A stretch of DNA of 29,264 nt from Rhizophagus sp. LPA8_4_AMF (GCA_021464525.1 JADRCO010000630.1:1-29264); one strand, 5' to 3'; shown: positions 1 to 9,502, numbered from the stretch's first letter. Notes: generated by a model not told the origin, from the sequence alone. A program made the numbers and translations.

Positions 1-662
1 AGACTGAAATTTTAATTTGAATAATACTTAAAATAATTTTTTTAATAATTTTTTTTATTTTTTTCTGTTCAAACCTAATAATAATTTTTTTTTTTTTAAT
101 ATCTTCTTTTTATCTTCAATCTTTTTTCAAACCCTAAAAAATTTTAATTTGTATTTTTATTTTCGGAGCTTTTATATCATTTATTTTTGATTTTGTGTAT
201 TTTTCTTATTGTTGAATAAATTTTTTATTTTTTTATTGTTCATTTTTTATTGTAATTTTTCTTTCTTTGATTGTCTCCGTCCTCTAACATAAGTTGTAGT
301 ATTATATATATAGATCATAAAGAATGAGAGGAATTTGAAAAAAATGTTTAATAATAGTGAACAAAAAGGGAGGGTAAAGTTGAAAAAAAAAATCGAAAAG
401 CTGAAAATTTGAGATAAAAATGAAATTGAAGATATAACTGAAAAAAAAATGCACAAACTCGCACTTTCAGTTAATGAAATAATAACTTTTATTTTGTATC
501 TTTATATTTTTTCTTTATTTACATTTTTTTTTTATTTAAATAACTTGTGGTATACTTTTTTTCATTTTTGTAACTTTTGTATTTTTTAACTATATTAATT
601 TTAAAGTAAAAAAATTTTTAAAAATATAAACATATTTACAATAAACGATCAAAATATTTCTC
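1..662. other. Gene-free AT-rich stretch
   Basis: This stretch is dominated by T and A homopolymer runs. The only open frames are low-complexity Phe/Ile/Lys runs caused by the base composition. No gene or RNA signature was seen. Confidence 0.7.
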
Positions 663-709
663 TTGTTCACGGGCAATCATTACCGTATTATTTTCGGTGG
701 TATCCGGAC

Positions 710-910
710 TTTTCGCCGAAGTCCATTTCACCGAAACACATTTCGCCGAAGGGATATTTCACCGAAGGGATATTTCGCTGAAAGGACGTTTCGCCGAAAT
801 ACCATTTCACCGAAACCCCATTTCACCAAATTCCATTTCGCCGAAGCCATTTTATCGAATGGACATTTCGCCTAATGGACATTTTGCTGAATGGACATTT
901 CGCCGAAAAA
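710..910. repeat. Degenerate 16-bp tandem array (core TTTCGCCGAA)
   Basis: About 13 head-to-tail units of 14-16 bp, each with a core near ATTTCGCCGAA followed by 4-5 variable bases, often TGGAC or GGGAT. The cores vary (CACCGAA, CGCTGAA, CGCCTAA), so the array is old or drifting. The last four units have an almost exact 16-bp period. Two plus-strand frames run through it because the unit rarely makes a stop, giving Phe-Ala-Glu or Ile-Ser-Pro-Lys repeats. The lack of a start context and of any conserved frame argues against coding. Confidence 0.85.
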
Positions 911-1030
911 TTATTTATTCCATTTGGTTATTTTATTGTTTTTATACTATGTATTAAGAATTCTTTCTAGATAAATTTTTGAATTAGCAGATTTTTATCA
1001 AATTTATCTCGTTGTATATAATGGGTACAC

Positions 1031-1166
1031 CACGATTTCCCGACGTACGATTTCCCGACAGGACATTTGCCCGACAGGTTTGGCCAGAGTTATGCAGAGT
1101 TATGCACTAACACGTGAACAAACGGCCGGGTTAGGCAGTCGGGAAAATGTCCTGTCGGGAAGTTGT
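1031..1166. repeat. Inverted repeat with 29-bp arms (CCCGACAGGACATTTG)
   Basis: The left arm at 1047-1075 and right arm at 1138-1166 are reverse complements at about 26 of 29 positions. They enclose a roughly 62-bp loop that carries a direct repeat of GAGTTATGCA. An additional partial arm unit (GATTTCCCGAC) precedes the left arm at 1033-1043. It resembles a small hairpin or MITE-like sequence. No clear target duplication was seen. Confidence 0.75.
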
Positions 1167-1440
1167 CCGACATTGATTATGATCACGACGATCAGAATCT
1201 TGTAACACAAACCCGACGCTCACAATCCATAATCTCGAAAGTTCAAAATCTCGACACTCATGATCCCGACACTTACAATAATATCTTCATAAATAAAAGG
1301 AATTTATATCTTTATATGCAAACCTGGTTTACCACAAAATCCCGACAATCATAATATCAACAGTCTATAATCCCGACATCAAAATCCCAGTAGTCACAAA
1401 TCCTGACTTAAAATTATTGACGATCAAAATCCAAAGTTTT
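1167..1440. repeat. Degenerate AATCCCGACA-type repeats
   Basis: About a dozen imperfect units near CAAAATCCCGACANTCA recur irregularly from the right end of the inverted repeat to about 1440, interrupted by unrelated AT-rich sequence at 1280-1320. The unit shares the CCCGAC word with the flanking inverted repeat, so both probably derive from the same family. The 63-residue plus-strand frame here is incidental. Confidence 0.6.
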
Positions 1441-1544
1441 TTTTACCTCAACCGAAACTTGTAATAACTATTGTGACATTGATAAATTTTATAAATTTAA
1501 TTAAACACATAATTTCAAAAATGCAGCGGCGTAGTAACGGGTCT

Positions 1545-1651
1545 CCCTATGAAAAATTTTTATCCGAATATTTCATTATTTCTTTGTGGCTTTCATGAAA
1601 AATATGCGTTCACGGAAAAAAACTTGGAAATATAAAAAATTTTTTACAGGG
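1545..1651. mobile_element. Short terminal-inverted-repeat element (CCCTRTRAAAAA family), copy 1
   Basis: The sequence starts CCCTATGAAAAATTTTTATC and its reverse-complemented end reads CCCTGTAAAAAATTTTTTAT. The same ends bound the longer copy at 6470-6613. It is about 107 bp, non-coding and MITE-like. Flanking bases GTCT and TTCT are similar but not identical, so the target duplication is unproven. Confidence 0.6.
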
Positions 1652-2004
1652 TTCTCAGTTTATCCAATATAATTAAAAGATATTTTGAATAATTTGATTA
1701 GTATTGACGCAAAATAGTGTAAACTTATTAATACCAATACAAATTATTTGCAAATTTTATTAATAATAATGCAAATTTATTATTAATGAAATTAAAAAAA
1801 AAATTTCCTTTTTTAATTAAAAGAACCATTTACAGTATATTACTAGATTACTAATCTTCTGAAATTACAAACAATTGCAATTAAAAATTAACTAATCCAA
1901 ACTCATCCCAGTCGGGATTTTGGGAGATCCCTTTACTAAAACTTATGACGTTAGGTGGGGTGTAGACCCTTGTTGTAATCAGGTTGTACGATAAGACCCT
2001 TTGG

Positions 2005-2120
2005 AGGTACAAAGTTTGGGTCTGGCTCATTCCACCAACAATCAATTTACCGATAATTATCCTACTGACAGACGTTTCGCTGGCAATCATTTCACTAACA
2101 GGATCATTTTACCGACGGCC
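2005..2120. repeat. Diverged relative of the TTTCGCCGAA array
   Basis: Several units such as ATTTACCGATAATTAT, GTTTCGCTGGCAATC and ATTTCACTAACAGGATC follow each other at 13-17 bp spacing. They keep the core spacing of the array at 710-910 but with changed bases. The overlapping open frames on both strands have no supporting features. Confidence 0.5.
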
Positions 2121-2196
2121 AAAAGAGATTCTTTGAAATATACCTTTATAATCTTTGTATGCATAACCCATACAAAATCATCCTGAGAAGTCCAGA

Positions 2197-3470
2197 CTTA
2201 TAAAAGAAAATGTAAAACTAAGTTAATGCTTCGTTGAAAACACAATAAAAACATAAACAAAAATGAAAATATACTCACAGTAATAAATCCCACATCTGAA
2301 AAGCCTTTTAGAAAAAATCTACAAAAATACATTAAAGAAATGAAGAGTATTATTAAAAGAAAAATGTAAATATATTTGGATTTATTGAAATGACTAGTCG
2401 TTCAAAATTACAAGCCAATGAGAGCTAAAATTACTAATAAATATAAACTTTTAAAAGAGGATGAAGAAAAAATGGATGTTAAAATTTAGTTTGTTTAGAA
2501 TTGGCCAGTTTAAACCGGAGAAAATAGCAAAGGCCTCGGACAATCTATAGGGTAGTTCTTATGCAGATTCATATTTAAAAAGTTATGGGCTAAAATTACG
2601 GGTTTAAAATGAAATGAATTGGGTCTAATTATGATACTTACTCTTTTTCAGCTGTTGAAAATCTGCTAAAAGGGATTATTGGGAGTAAAGTCAAAACCTT
2701 TTCCAAGGAACTACAAAATGAAAACCAAAATATTAGTTAACATTTCGTTAAAGGAAGTAAAGAAAACTTCAAAGGAATCTTACAGAAATTTGTGCTCAAA
2801 GAGACCCGAAGAATCATCTAAAAAACAAAAAAATAAAACATTAGTTATCACTTTGTTAAATTAAAGGGAAATTTTTTAACTTACCAAAATGCCACATTTA
2901 AGGAATTCTGAAAGCGTCGCCTAAAAAAGGAATGGAACAAACTATTAGATATAGAAACCGTTTGTTAAAAGACAAGAAATGAAAAAAAAAAAATCAAAAA
3001 ATTTACCAAAATGTTGTAAGAAGGATGAAAGAACTACAAAAAAAAGATGAAAACATTAGTAAATGTTCTGTTAAGAAAAATAAACAAAAAAGTAATTCTG
3101 AGGTTAATAATTACCTTTGAAATGAGCCCAGCCTTTTAAAATGGACATCTTGTATCTGCAAGTTTTGTTAATAAAACCAAAAAATAAGATATTTTAAAGT
3201 AAATTCCTTTGAAATTCCATATTTCGTGGCTTCCAAACCTTAAGAAAACGAACATGTATTAGTAATCATTCGTTAAAAAAAAAGAAAATTTTGAGGTAAA
3301 TATCTTCAAAATTTTGTCCAAGAAAGCCGGACAAAATATTCGCATTGTCCTATTAAAAAAGAAGAAGAAAAAATGTTAAACCTATTTTTTATTGTAAAAA
3401 ATAAGTTTCCAAAATTGAGAACTTACCAAAGTCTTGGAGATAGAAAAGAAGCTGGAGTCCCGCCAAAAAT
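2197..3470 (-). other. Chain of tiny exon-like units with duplicated introns
   Basis: Read on the minus strand, at least seven GT-AG introns can be drawn: 3426-3350, 3114-3034, 3006-2921, 2884-2818, 2783-2711, 2641-2545 and 2278-2197. They are 67-97 nt, and most carry an ACTAAT-type branch motif about 20 nt before a pyrimidine-rich acceptor ending TAG or AAG. Bounded exon-like pieces are 41, 27, 36, 34, 69 and 40 nt long. Several introns share a core near TTAACGAAATGTTAACTAAT, and several pieces end in a form of CATTTTG, so exon and intron were duplicated together. Joined in order, the pieces meet stops in the frames I followed, so a protein product is not supported. A spliced non-coding RNA, or a decayed gene built by tandem exon duplication, fits best. 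The outer ends are not visible. Confidence 0.6.
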
Positions 3471-3804
3471 GAAAAAAAATTTCTTGGTAATAGAAATGAG
3501 ATTTTTATAGTTTAAAAAAAGTATATAGCCAATCTTTTATAAAAAGAGGAAGTTTTAGTAGACGTGGCGTGGTAACTGAATATTATTATAAAATCTTTAT
3601 TAGATATATATATTACTAAAAAAATGCATCTAAAAGAGCAAGAAACAGAGAGTAGCATCATCAAAATAAGAAAATGATTACTCTTACTGAAAAAAAGTAA
3701 AGAACTGAAGTCCAACATCATATTCATAATCTGAATTATTTGAAGAATACTCAGAATTTTCCATATTATTATTGGGAAAGATTCCAGTTCTAGCCCAGCT
3801 GCTG

Positions 3805-4060
3805 TTAAGAATTGTTTTTTTTAGATACATTTTTCCAAGCGTCAGCAATTAAGTTGATTGAATCAAAAATATCAATTGGAGGTGGAATGGGATCTCCTTC
3901 TTCATAAAGATTATAAGCTTGAATCCGAATTTGACATAGCAATTTGCGATATTGACTATAAATAATGCCAGAAAAATTTCCAGGCAAATTTGTGACAATG
4001 GCCACCGTTAAACCTGTGGTAAAAGGTAATATCGTCCGATATTGTGTTTGTACAACTGAC
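3805..4060 (-). pseudogene. Remnant resembling pogo/Tigger (CENP-B-like DDE) transposase C-terminus
   Basis: A minus-strand frame ending at 3805 contains SGIIYSQYRKLLCQIRIQAY, then a Pro-rich link and INLIADAWKNVSKK. This order resembles the end of Tigger/pogo DDE transposases, where an L-D-A-G-I-I-x-S-F-x-x-x-Y-R-x-L motif precedes a D-x-x-x-A-I-x-x-x-x-x-A-W-x-x-V segment near the C-terminus. Only about 65-85 residues are open. The DNA-binding half and the catalytic D/D/D core are absent, so it is a fragment. A second open frame at 3956-4144 overlaps it in another phase and may be decayed upstream sequence. Family assignment is from memory of the motif layout. Confidence 0.45.
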
Positions 4061-4144
4061 CACTGCGTCTACTGCCTCATCAATCACATCCCGCAGTTGT
4101 GGGAAGGCAGCGAAAATTAAATGAAAAATGAGTAAGTTTGTCAA

Positions 4145-4779
4145 CGGGAATAGGTTTGAAAAGTCAAAGTATAGCGGAGGAAGAACCTCCTTGAGGTGAG
4201 ATTTCTGTAGACATACACGTAGTTAAACGCTTTTATAATAGAAGGTACTAGCAAAACTAGTCAAAGTCAATATTGGTAGGCCCTAATTTTTCAAAAGCAT
4301 AAAAAGACAAAAATATGAAAACAAGAAACGAAAAAATGAAAGGTATATAGCAGAAAAAATATGGGTAAATAAAACCCTTTCAAATAGAATGAATAAAACA
4401 CTCTCGCAAGTTCTGTCAAAAAGAAAAAATACCCAAATATTTACAGTACGGATAGCTACTGGTGAAGATGGTTTACATTCTGTAGTCACGTGATAAAATT
4501 TTTATAAACTTTTTTTATTGAAATTTGAAAAAGTGATCCGGCCGGGCAACGTGAACCGAAAAATCGAATTTGTGTGTGACCTAATAATTAACCAATAATG
4601 AATTGCCTATTGCCTATTAAATTAAACTGATTAATATGAAAATTAATAAAATATAGTTTTGTCAATCTTTGATACATGAAATATTATCATGACATTCATT
4701 GATATTTGAAAATGATCTATTCACTTCAGAAAAAAATAATTATTTATTTGTACATCTTTATTATTTTGATTGGTCTTTC
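4145..4779. other. Intergenic, no gene supported
   Basis: No supported gene. A minus-strand open frame at 4283-4489 lacks an ATG start and is mostly hydrophobic low-complexity residues. A TCACGTGAT word followed by AT-rich sequence at about 4486-4507 is similar, in inverted orientation, to a sequence near 19201-19225, suggesting a dispersed repeat. Confidence 0.5.
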
Positions 4780-4952
4780 ATCATGTGATTGTTAATCATT
4801 TGTTTTAAGCTCTTAAAAATTAGTGTCACAATTATGGCTACACAAATTTGAAAATGATTTCATATAACAGTATTACATCATTTACATGCAATACTGTATT
4901 ACATTCCCAACAAATTCTCTCTTAAAATTTTACAAAGTGAAAAGAAAGCAAC
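4780..4952 (+). promoter_or_regulatory. Conserved upstream region of family gene A
   Basis: Three blocks recur before the three plus-strand family members: ATCATGTGATTGTTAATCAT (4780 on), a TTTGAAAATGATTTCATAT block (about 4847 on) followed by ATTACAT words, and TCTCTTAAAATTTTACAAA just before the start. The last is probably 5' leader, since a similar TTTCTCTGAATTTACAAA precedes the minus-strand member. No canonical TATA box is obvious. Confidence 0.55.
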
Positions 4953-5909
4953 ATGTCTAATAACGACGACAGAATTCAACCTAAACGTAGTAAAGATGAT
5001 ATACTAAACGATACACAAGTTATTCGTATGATGGATTTCGGTAAAGAAATAAAGATGGTCATGGAAAATTTTAAAAATTGTGAAAAAATTGAAATTAAAC
5101 ATTCCGATATTATAGTTGAACATATTGAAGAAGTTAAAAAACTTCAAGAAATTTTTCGTGAATTTGTTAAAGAATCATTGGATTTGAACAATCGATTAGA
5201 AGATTATTCACGTAAAATTTTTTTTTTTACAGAATGTTTTAAAGATATTAATTATTCTAATGAAGAAATTTTGGAATTATTGAAAAGTCATTTAAAAGAT
5301 TCTCAAAAGAATTATAAATTAGCTAAGAAATTAAAAAATAAATTAGTTAATGATGATGAAAATGATGGAATTATGAGCGAATTATTTAAAATTAAAGATT
5401 CTACAAATAATTATTTCGTCGATTTTAAAAATGAGATTAAATCAGATGAGAAAGAAATAATATTATATGAAGGTGGTACGTTTTACAGGTACTGTGTTAT
5501 TGTGCTATTAAATTTAGCCAAAGTTTTAGATCATTTTACTGAAAAAAAACCTTGCAAAGAATTTGTTGCGAAATCGGAAAAATGGTTAGACAAAAATGAC
5601 AAAAATGAAGAATTTGGACTTCAATTGAATAGTAAGCGAAATGAAATAGAAGTGGTAAAGCTCTTTGGTAAAAATTTAGGATCAATTATTATGGGAATTA
5701 GCAGAATTGAAACTTTTTGGGACACGCAAATTGGAAGTATCAAACATCTTAATGATAATCTCAAAAGATTGGAAAGCTCCAGTAGAGAGCGAATTACTCA
5801 ACGTCAAATTGTCTATAATATTGAACAAAAATGGAAAAATGTAGAAAAAGAATGCCAACTTTATTATATTGCGATGAAAAAATTATTGCACGAAAATAGA
5901 ATACGTTAA
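4953..5909 (+). CDS. Coiled-coil family protein A (318 aa), function unknown
   Basis: An intact single-frame gene with ATG in good context (AGCAACATG). The protein is charged and almost certainly alpha-helical. It has an N-terminal acidic/Ser tail (1-25), long heptad-rich helices (about 28-130), an N-D-G-I-M linker (about 143-148), a central uncharged segment CVIVLLNLAKVL (about 180-193), and a conserved C-terminal block with ETFWDTQI (about 255) and QKWKNVEKECQLYY. I do not recognise a named domain. Members B and C downstream and D in reverse are paralogues; A lacks the roughly 19-residue internal duplication found in B and C. An intron with GTAAG donor follows directly after the stop (5911-6003), so in A the shared terminal intron lies in the 3' UTR. 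No signal peptide. The layout of long helices around one hydrophobic segment is compatible with helical membrane-active proteins, but this is only a fold-level guess. Confidence 0.85.
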   Translation: MSNNDDRIQPKRSKDDILNDTQVIRMMDFGKEIKMVMENFKNCEKIEIKHSDIIVEHIEEVKKLQEIFREFVKESLDLNNRLEDYSRKIFFFTECFKDINYSNEEILELLKSHLKDSQKNYKLAKKLKNKLVNDDENDGIMSELFKIKDSTNNYFVDFKNEIKSDEKEIILYEGGTFYRYCVIVLLNLAKVLDHFTEKKPCKEFVAKSEKWLDKNDKNEEFGLQLNSKRNEIEVVKLFGKNLGSIIMGISRIETFWDTQIGSIKHLNDNLKRLESSSRERITQRQIVYNIEQKWKNVEKECQLYYIAMKKLLHENRIR

Positions 5910-6469
5910 GGTAAGAACCACTCTCTTATCATTATTAAAGACATAATCTATTCAAAACAATAGAGCTGATGATTTATGTATATTTATACGATAGATTATA
6001 TAGTTATAATTCATGGAAGAAAGAGCATAAGATTCTTGGTAATTGAATATGAAGATCATTCAGAGAGAATTGTTTAATTATTGAATATTTGGAAATACAT
6101 TTAGTTTTTCAGTATTACTTTGCGTTATTTGAGTTACATATTTTATTGGTGTTAGCAATCAGTTTAATCTCAAAGTTTTTTTATAATAAATTTTATGTTC
6201 TATTATTAAAATTATCGATTTGTAAGTATTTTGCATTTTTGACAATTGAAGAGTTTGAAATAATGTAATTCTGATTTAAAAATATGTACGTATATTAAAA
6301 GATTAAAAAAAAAAGCAAATAATTTTTATACAACCATGTTATCGTTTATTTAGAAGTTTCATAAAGTCTAAAATCTTCCAGAATTTGGATTCTATTTTGC
6401 AAGAGTAGGCGGACGTGACTCAAGATACCTCATCTGATCGTGACCGATTTAAATAATTGAATCATTCTA
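5910..6469. other. 3' UTR of gene A and spacer
   Basis: Contains the 3'-UTR intron 5911-6003 (GTAAGA to ATATAG) and 3' sequence alignable to that of B and C (TTATAATTCATGGAAG here, ATAATGCACAGAAG in the others). A stretch near 6340-6440 (TTTTGCAAGAGTAGGCGGAC) matches the spacer between B and C near 9130-9160 (TTTGCAAGAAAGATGTGCAG), so the whole gene-plus-spacer unit was duplicated. No gene. Confidence 0.6.
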
Positions 6470-6613
6470 CCCTGTAAAAAAAGTCGATCCGTTTTTTATA
6501 TTTCATCTTTTTTCCGTAAAAGGCTCATATTTCCGGAATTAATAACCCTATATCACGGAATTTATCATTTTTACGGAGCTTTACAGAAATAACGGATAAA
6601 ATTTTTTATAGGG
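6470..6613. mobile_element. Terminal-inverted-repeat element (CCCTRTRAAAAA family), copy 2
   Basis: A 144-bp element with imperfect terminal inverted repeats: it starts CCCTGTAAAAAAAGTCGATC and its reverse-complemented end is CCCTATAAAAAATTTTATCC. The interior is also partly self-complementary (CCGTAAAAG and TTTTTACGG, TTTCCGGAATT). Flanks are CTA on both sides, a likely 3-bp target duplication. The paralogous spacer near 9210-9235 lacks it and has one TTA at that point, which supports insertion after duplication. Non-coding, so non-autonomous. Confidence 0.7.
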
Positions 6614-6772
6614 CTATGGACAAGATTTATGAAATTTTCCATTATTTTACGGAATTATAGTTGCAAAACTGCCAAAATTATGCCGAACTTTATTGTGACA
6701 CATTTAATTGTGAAGTAAATACTAAGATTTTAATGTGCGGGATTCTGTATGATGTGATCATGTGAATATGTG

Positions 6773-6786
6773 GTGCGAATTCGCAC
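6773..6786. repeat. Perfect 14-bp palindrome GTGCGAATTCGCAC
   Basis: A perfect palindrome about 25 bp before the first conserved upstream block of gene B. It is not present before A or C. It could be a dimeric factor site, but nothing else supports that. Confidence 0.4.
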
Positions 6787-6796
6787 ATTTTTATTT

Positions 6797-6968
6797 GATC
6801 ATGCGATTGTTGATCATTTGATTTTCGACACGATTATAGTTACACTAATTTGAGAATGATTTCATATTACATGATATTACATGACGAGCTCATGTATTTT
6901 CACTGACAAAGTTTTCTCTTAAAATTTCACAAAAAAAAAAAAATAAAAAATAAAAAATAAAAAGTAAA
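6797..6968 (+). promoter_or_regulatory. Conserved upstream region of family gene B
   Basis: Carries GATCATGCGATTGTTGATCA, TTTGAGAATGATTTCATATT with two ATTACATGA words, and the leader TCTCTTAAAATTTCACAAA, in the same order and spacing as before A. The leader is followed by an A-rich run with repeated AATAAAA units immediately before the ATG. Confidence 0.55.
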
Positions 6969-8048
6969 ATGACTAATTTCGACAACGAAACTCAACCTGA
7001 ATCTAGTAGAAATAATATACTAGAAAATACACAAGTTACGTATATATTAGATGACAAGAAAATGAAAAAGATCATGAAAAAGTTTAAAAAATGTACCGAA
7101 ATTAATAATTCCAACATTTTGACTAAACATGTTGAAGGGATTAAAAAACTTCATGAAATTTTTCGTAAATTTATTAAAGATTCATTGGTTTTAATACACT
7201 TTTAAAAAAATATTCGGTCAATATTTTATTTTTTACAGAATGTTTTAATGATAATAATTGTTCTGATGAAGATATTTCAGTATTATTGAAAGACCTTTTA
7301 AAAGAATCTAAAAAGAATCATGGACTAGCTAAAGAATTAGAAAGAAGATTATTTGTTGATGAAGAAGATGGTGGATTTATGAAAGAATTAAGAAATATGA
7401 TTGATATAATAATTGGTGATAAAAAAGATGGCGGAATCATGAACGAATTAAAAAAAATCCAAAGTTCTTTACAAGGACATATTCTAGATTTTAAAAATAA
7501 GATTAATTCAAATGAAATAGTATTAATATCAAATGAAGGCGGTGTGTTTTATAGTTTATGCATTGGTGTGCTATTAAAAGCAGCTAATTTGATAGATATG
7601 GCTACTAATGAAAGATCTTATGAAGAAGCTGTGATGAATATGGCGGAAAATTGGTTGGAGGAAGAAAGGGAAGAAATTAGAAATCAATTGAATAATAATC
7701 GAAATGAATTGAATATGATTAATCTCTTTGATGATAATTTAAAAACAATTATTGTGGGAATTGGTAGCATCAAAACTTTTTGGGGCGAGCAAATCGAAAT
7801 TATCGAAGATCTTATGGAAAACCTTGAACAATTTGGAGAAGGTCAAAATATTCAACGACGTCGAATTGTCCGCGTTCTTGAACAAAGATGGAAACATGTG
7901 GAAAGAGGGTGTCAAACTTACTATGAGGCGATGAATGATTTATTGCATGACGAATACGTTGAGGTATGGATTATTTTCTTATCCTCGTTAAACATGATCT
8001 AATCAAATGCGACGAATCTAATGATTTATATTTTGATTGCAGCGATAA
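6969..8048 (+). pseudogene. Coiled-coil family member B, broken copy
   Basis: The copy aligns along its length with A and C. It has the same N-terminal tail (QPESSRNNILENTQVT), helical body, hydrophobic segment (SLCIGVLLKAANLI) and C-terminal block with KTFWGEQIEIIEDL and QRRRIVRVLEQRWKHVE. The reading frame looks broken about once, so as written it does not give a full-length family protein. Like C it carries an internal duplication of about 19 residues around DGGFMKEL and DGGIMNEL. A terminal intron at 7964-8042 (GTATGG to TTGCAG, with a TCTAAT branch motif) leaves a last exon of a single codon plus stop. Upstream blocks are intact, so it may still be transcribed. A sequencing error cannot be excluded from sequence alone. 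Confidence 0.7.
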
Positions 8049-8639
8049 TGCACAGAAGAAAGGAATTCTTAAGATTATTTAACGAAAGTTATACAAGCGA
8101 AATATAGAGACTGAATACTAAGAGTTATTTTATAATATTTCTGTTTGCATTTGCTTTATTTAAATTACATGTTTTAACGTAGTTCTTGATTTAATTATTT
8201 ATACAGTAGTAGCTTTGAGAATTTAAATTAAGGGGTCGTAAAATTATTTGGGATATTCGAGAAATTGATTTTATATAGAATAATTAGAATATGTAATTTT
8301 TTTTTTTTTTTGTAAAATATTTATTTACCAATAAAATATAAATGAGATTAATTACGTGATAAAATATACGTAATTTAGATATACAATTGTGTTAAACTAG
8401 TATTAGTTGCGTCATCTTTTGATAATATGGATTATAAATTTCCATGGTATTAATTGGATTTAACGTCTACTTCTACTTTTTGACGTAGTTATATAGTCCC
8501 ATTTTATACTAAACTGTTTCAGGCAAATAGAATATAACATTTTGCGGTAGATAGTTTCTTTAACCAATTTTATATAAAAATTTGTCTAAATTCATTGCGA
8601 AAGCAAATAAATATATGCTTCTCGAATAACTTTTAATCG
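8049..8639. other. 3' flank of gene B
   Basis: Non-coding; alignable with the 3' flank of C (TTGGGATATTCGAGAAATTG, poly-T, ATTACGT, ACATTTTGCGGTAGATA). No gene. Confidence 0.6.
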
Positions 8640-8880
8640 AATAATTAATACTGACGACGAAATTCAATTTTAATTTAGTAACAATGATATGCGTGCGCTA
8701 AATGATACGCAAACTTATTTGATGAAAAAAAAAAAAAAATGAAATGACAAAATTAAACATTGTAATATTAATCGATTAACATTAAGATAAAAGATTTGGA
8801 ATACGTTAAGTAAAACTTCTTTATTTGTAGATCGAAGCACAAAAATACTTTATACTCAATAAATTTATATTATTTTTCAG
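8640..8880 (+). pseudogene. Relic of another coiled-coil family member (a)
   Basis: GACGACGAAATTCAA, AACAATGATATGC and CTAAATGATACGCAAAC line up with the N-terminal coding region of gene A (GACGACAGAATTCAA, CTAAACGATACACAAG). After a short stretch the sequence GAATACGTTAAGTAAA resembles the 3' end of A at 5900-5915. Only the two extremities of a family gene remain. It is a fossil copy and cannot encode the family protein. Confidence 0.6.
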
Positions 8881-9387
8881 GACGTGATATAAATTTAGAT
8901 TGAACTTTAATAATCTTAAAGTTCTAAAAAAAAAGGACAAAATTTAATATTAAGAGCTAATTAAAGAATTTAATTTCTGTTTGATCATCTGTATGTACTG
9001 TATATTAAGGATTATATTTTTACACAATTACGTTTTTACACAATTACGTTATCCCTTACATAATATCTTAAATAGATGTAACCTCAAAAAACACAGAACT
9101 TGGGACTGAATTAAATTCTACTTCATACTTTGCAAGAAAGATGTGCAGGCGAACGTAACTTCAAAATACTTTGACTATTTAAAGCATTATTTATCGTGAC
9201 TTCCTTGAATAATTTAATTATTTTACAAAATCAGATGCTAAACGATCTTCATTAATCATTTAAATAAATAGGCGATAAAATATATTTATTCAATAAGAAA
9301 TAAAGTTAAAATACTGATTTTAATGTGCCATTTGCCAAATCTAATGTTTTGTGATAATAATAAGGAATGGGCTCGACAAATTGATTG
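8881..9387. other. Spacer between gene units B and C
   Basis: No gene. Part (about 9030-9250) is homologous to the A-B spacer at 6330-6470 and represents the state without the inverted-repeat element. Confidence 0.55.
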
Positions 9388-9502
9388 GATCATGTGATTG
9401 TTGATCATTTGCTTTTCGTTTATAATAAAAATAAATGGTTACACTAATTTGAAAATGATTTCATATTACATGACATTACATGACGAGCTAATTGTTAACT
9501 AA
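9388..9502 (+). promoter_or_regulatory. Conserved upstream region of family gene C
   Basis: GATCATGTGATTGTTGATCA and TTTGAAAATGATTTCATATT with ATTACATGAC words are kept almost identically to B, but the leader block seen before A and B is missing, so this copy has a shortened leader. Confidence 0.5.

Larger units (their letters stand above)
6710..8890. repeat. Segmental duplication unit 1 (gene B plus relic)
   Basis: This block aligns with 9305-11290: upstream AAATACT...GATTTTAATGTG, promoter blocks, gene, 3' UTR (CAGAAGAAAG, TTGGGATATTCGAGAAATTG), a poly-T run, ACATTTTGCGGTAGATA and the short downstream relic occur in the same order. The offset is about 2.4-2.6 kb. Substitutions and indels are many, so the event is not recent. 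Confidence 0.7.

Noticed and set aside
663-957. Two overlapping plus-strand frames of 70-86 residues with Phe-Ala-Glu repeats
   Set aside because: They arise from the 16-bp repeat, which rarely forms stops. There is no start context or other protein feature.
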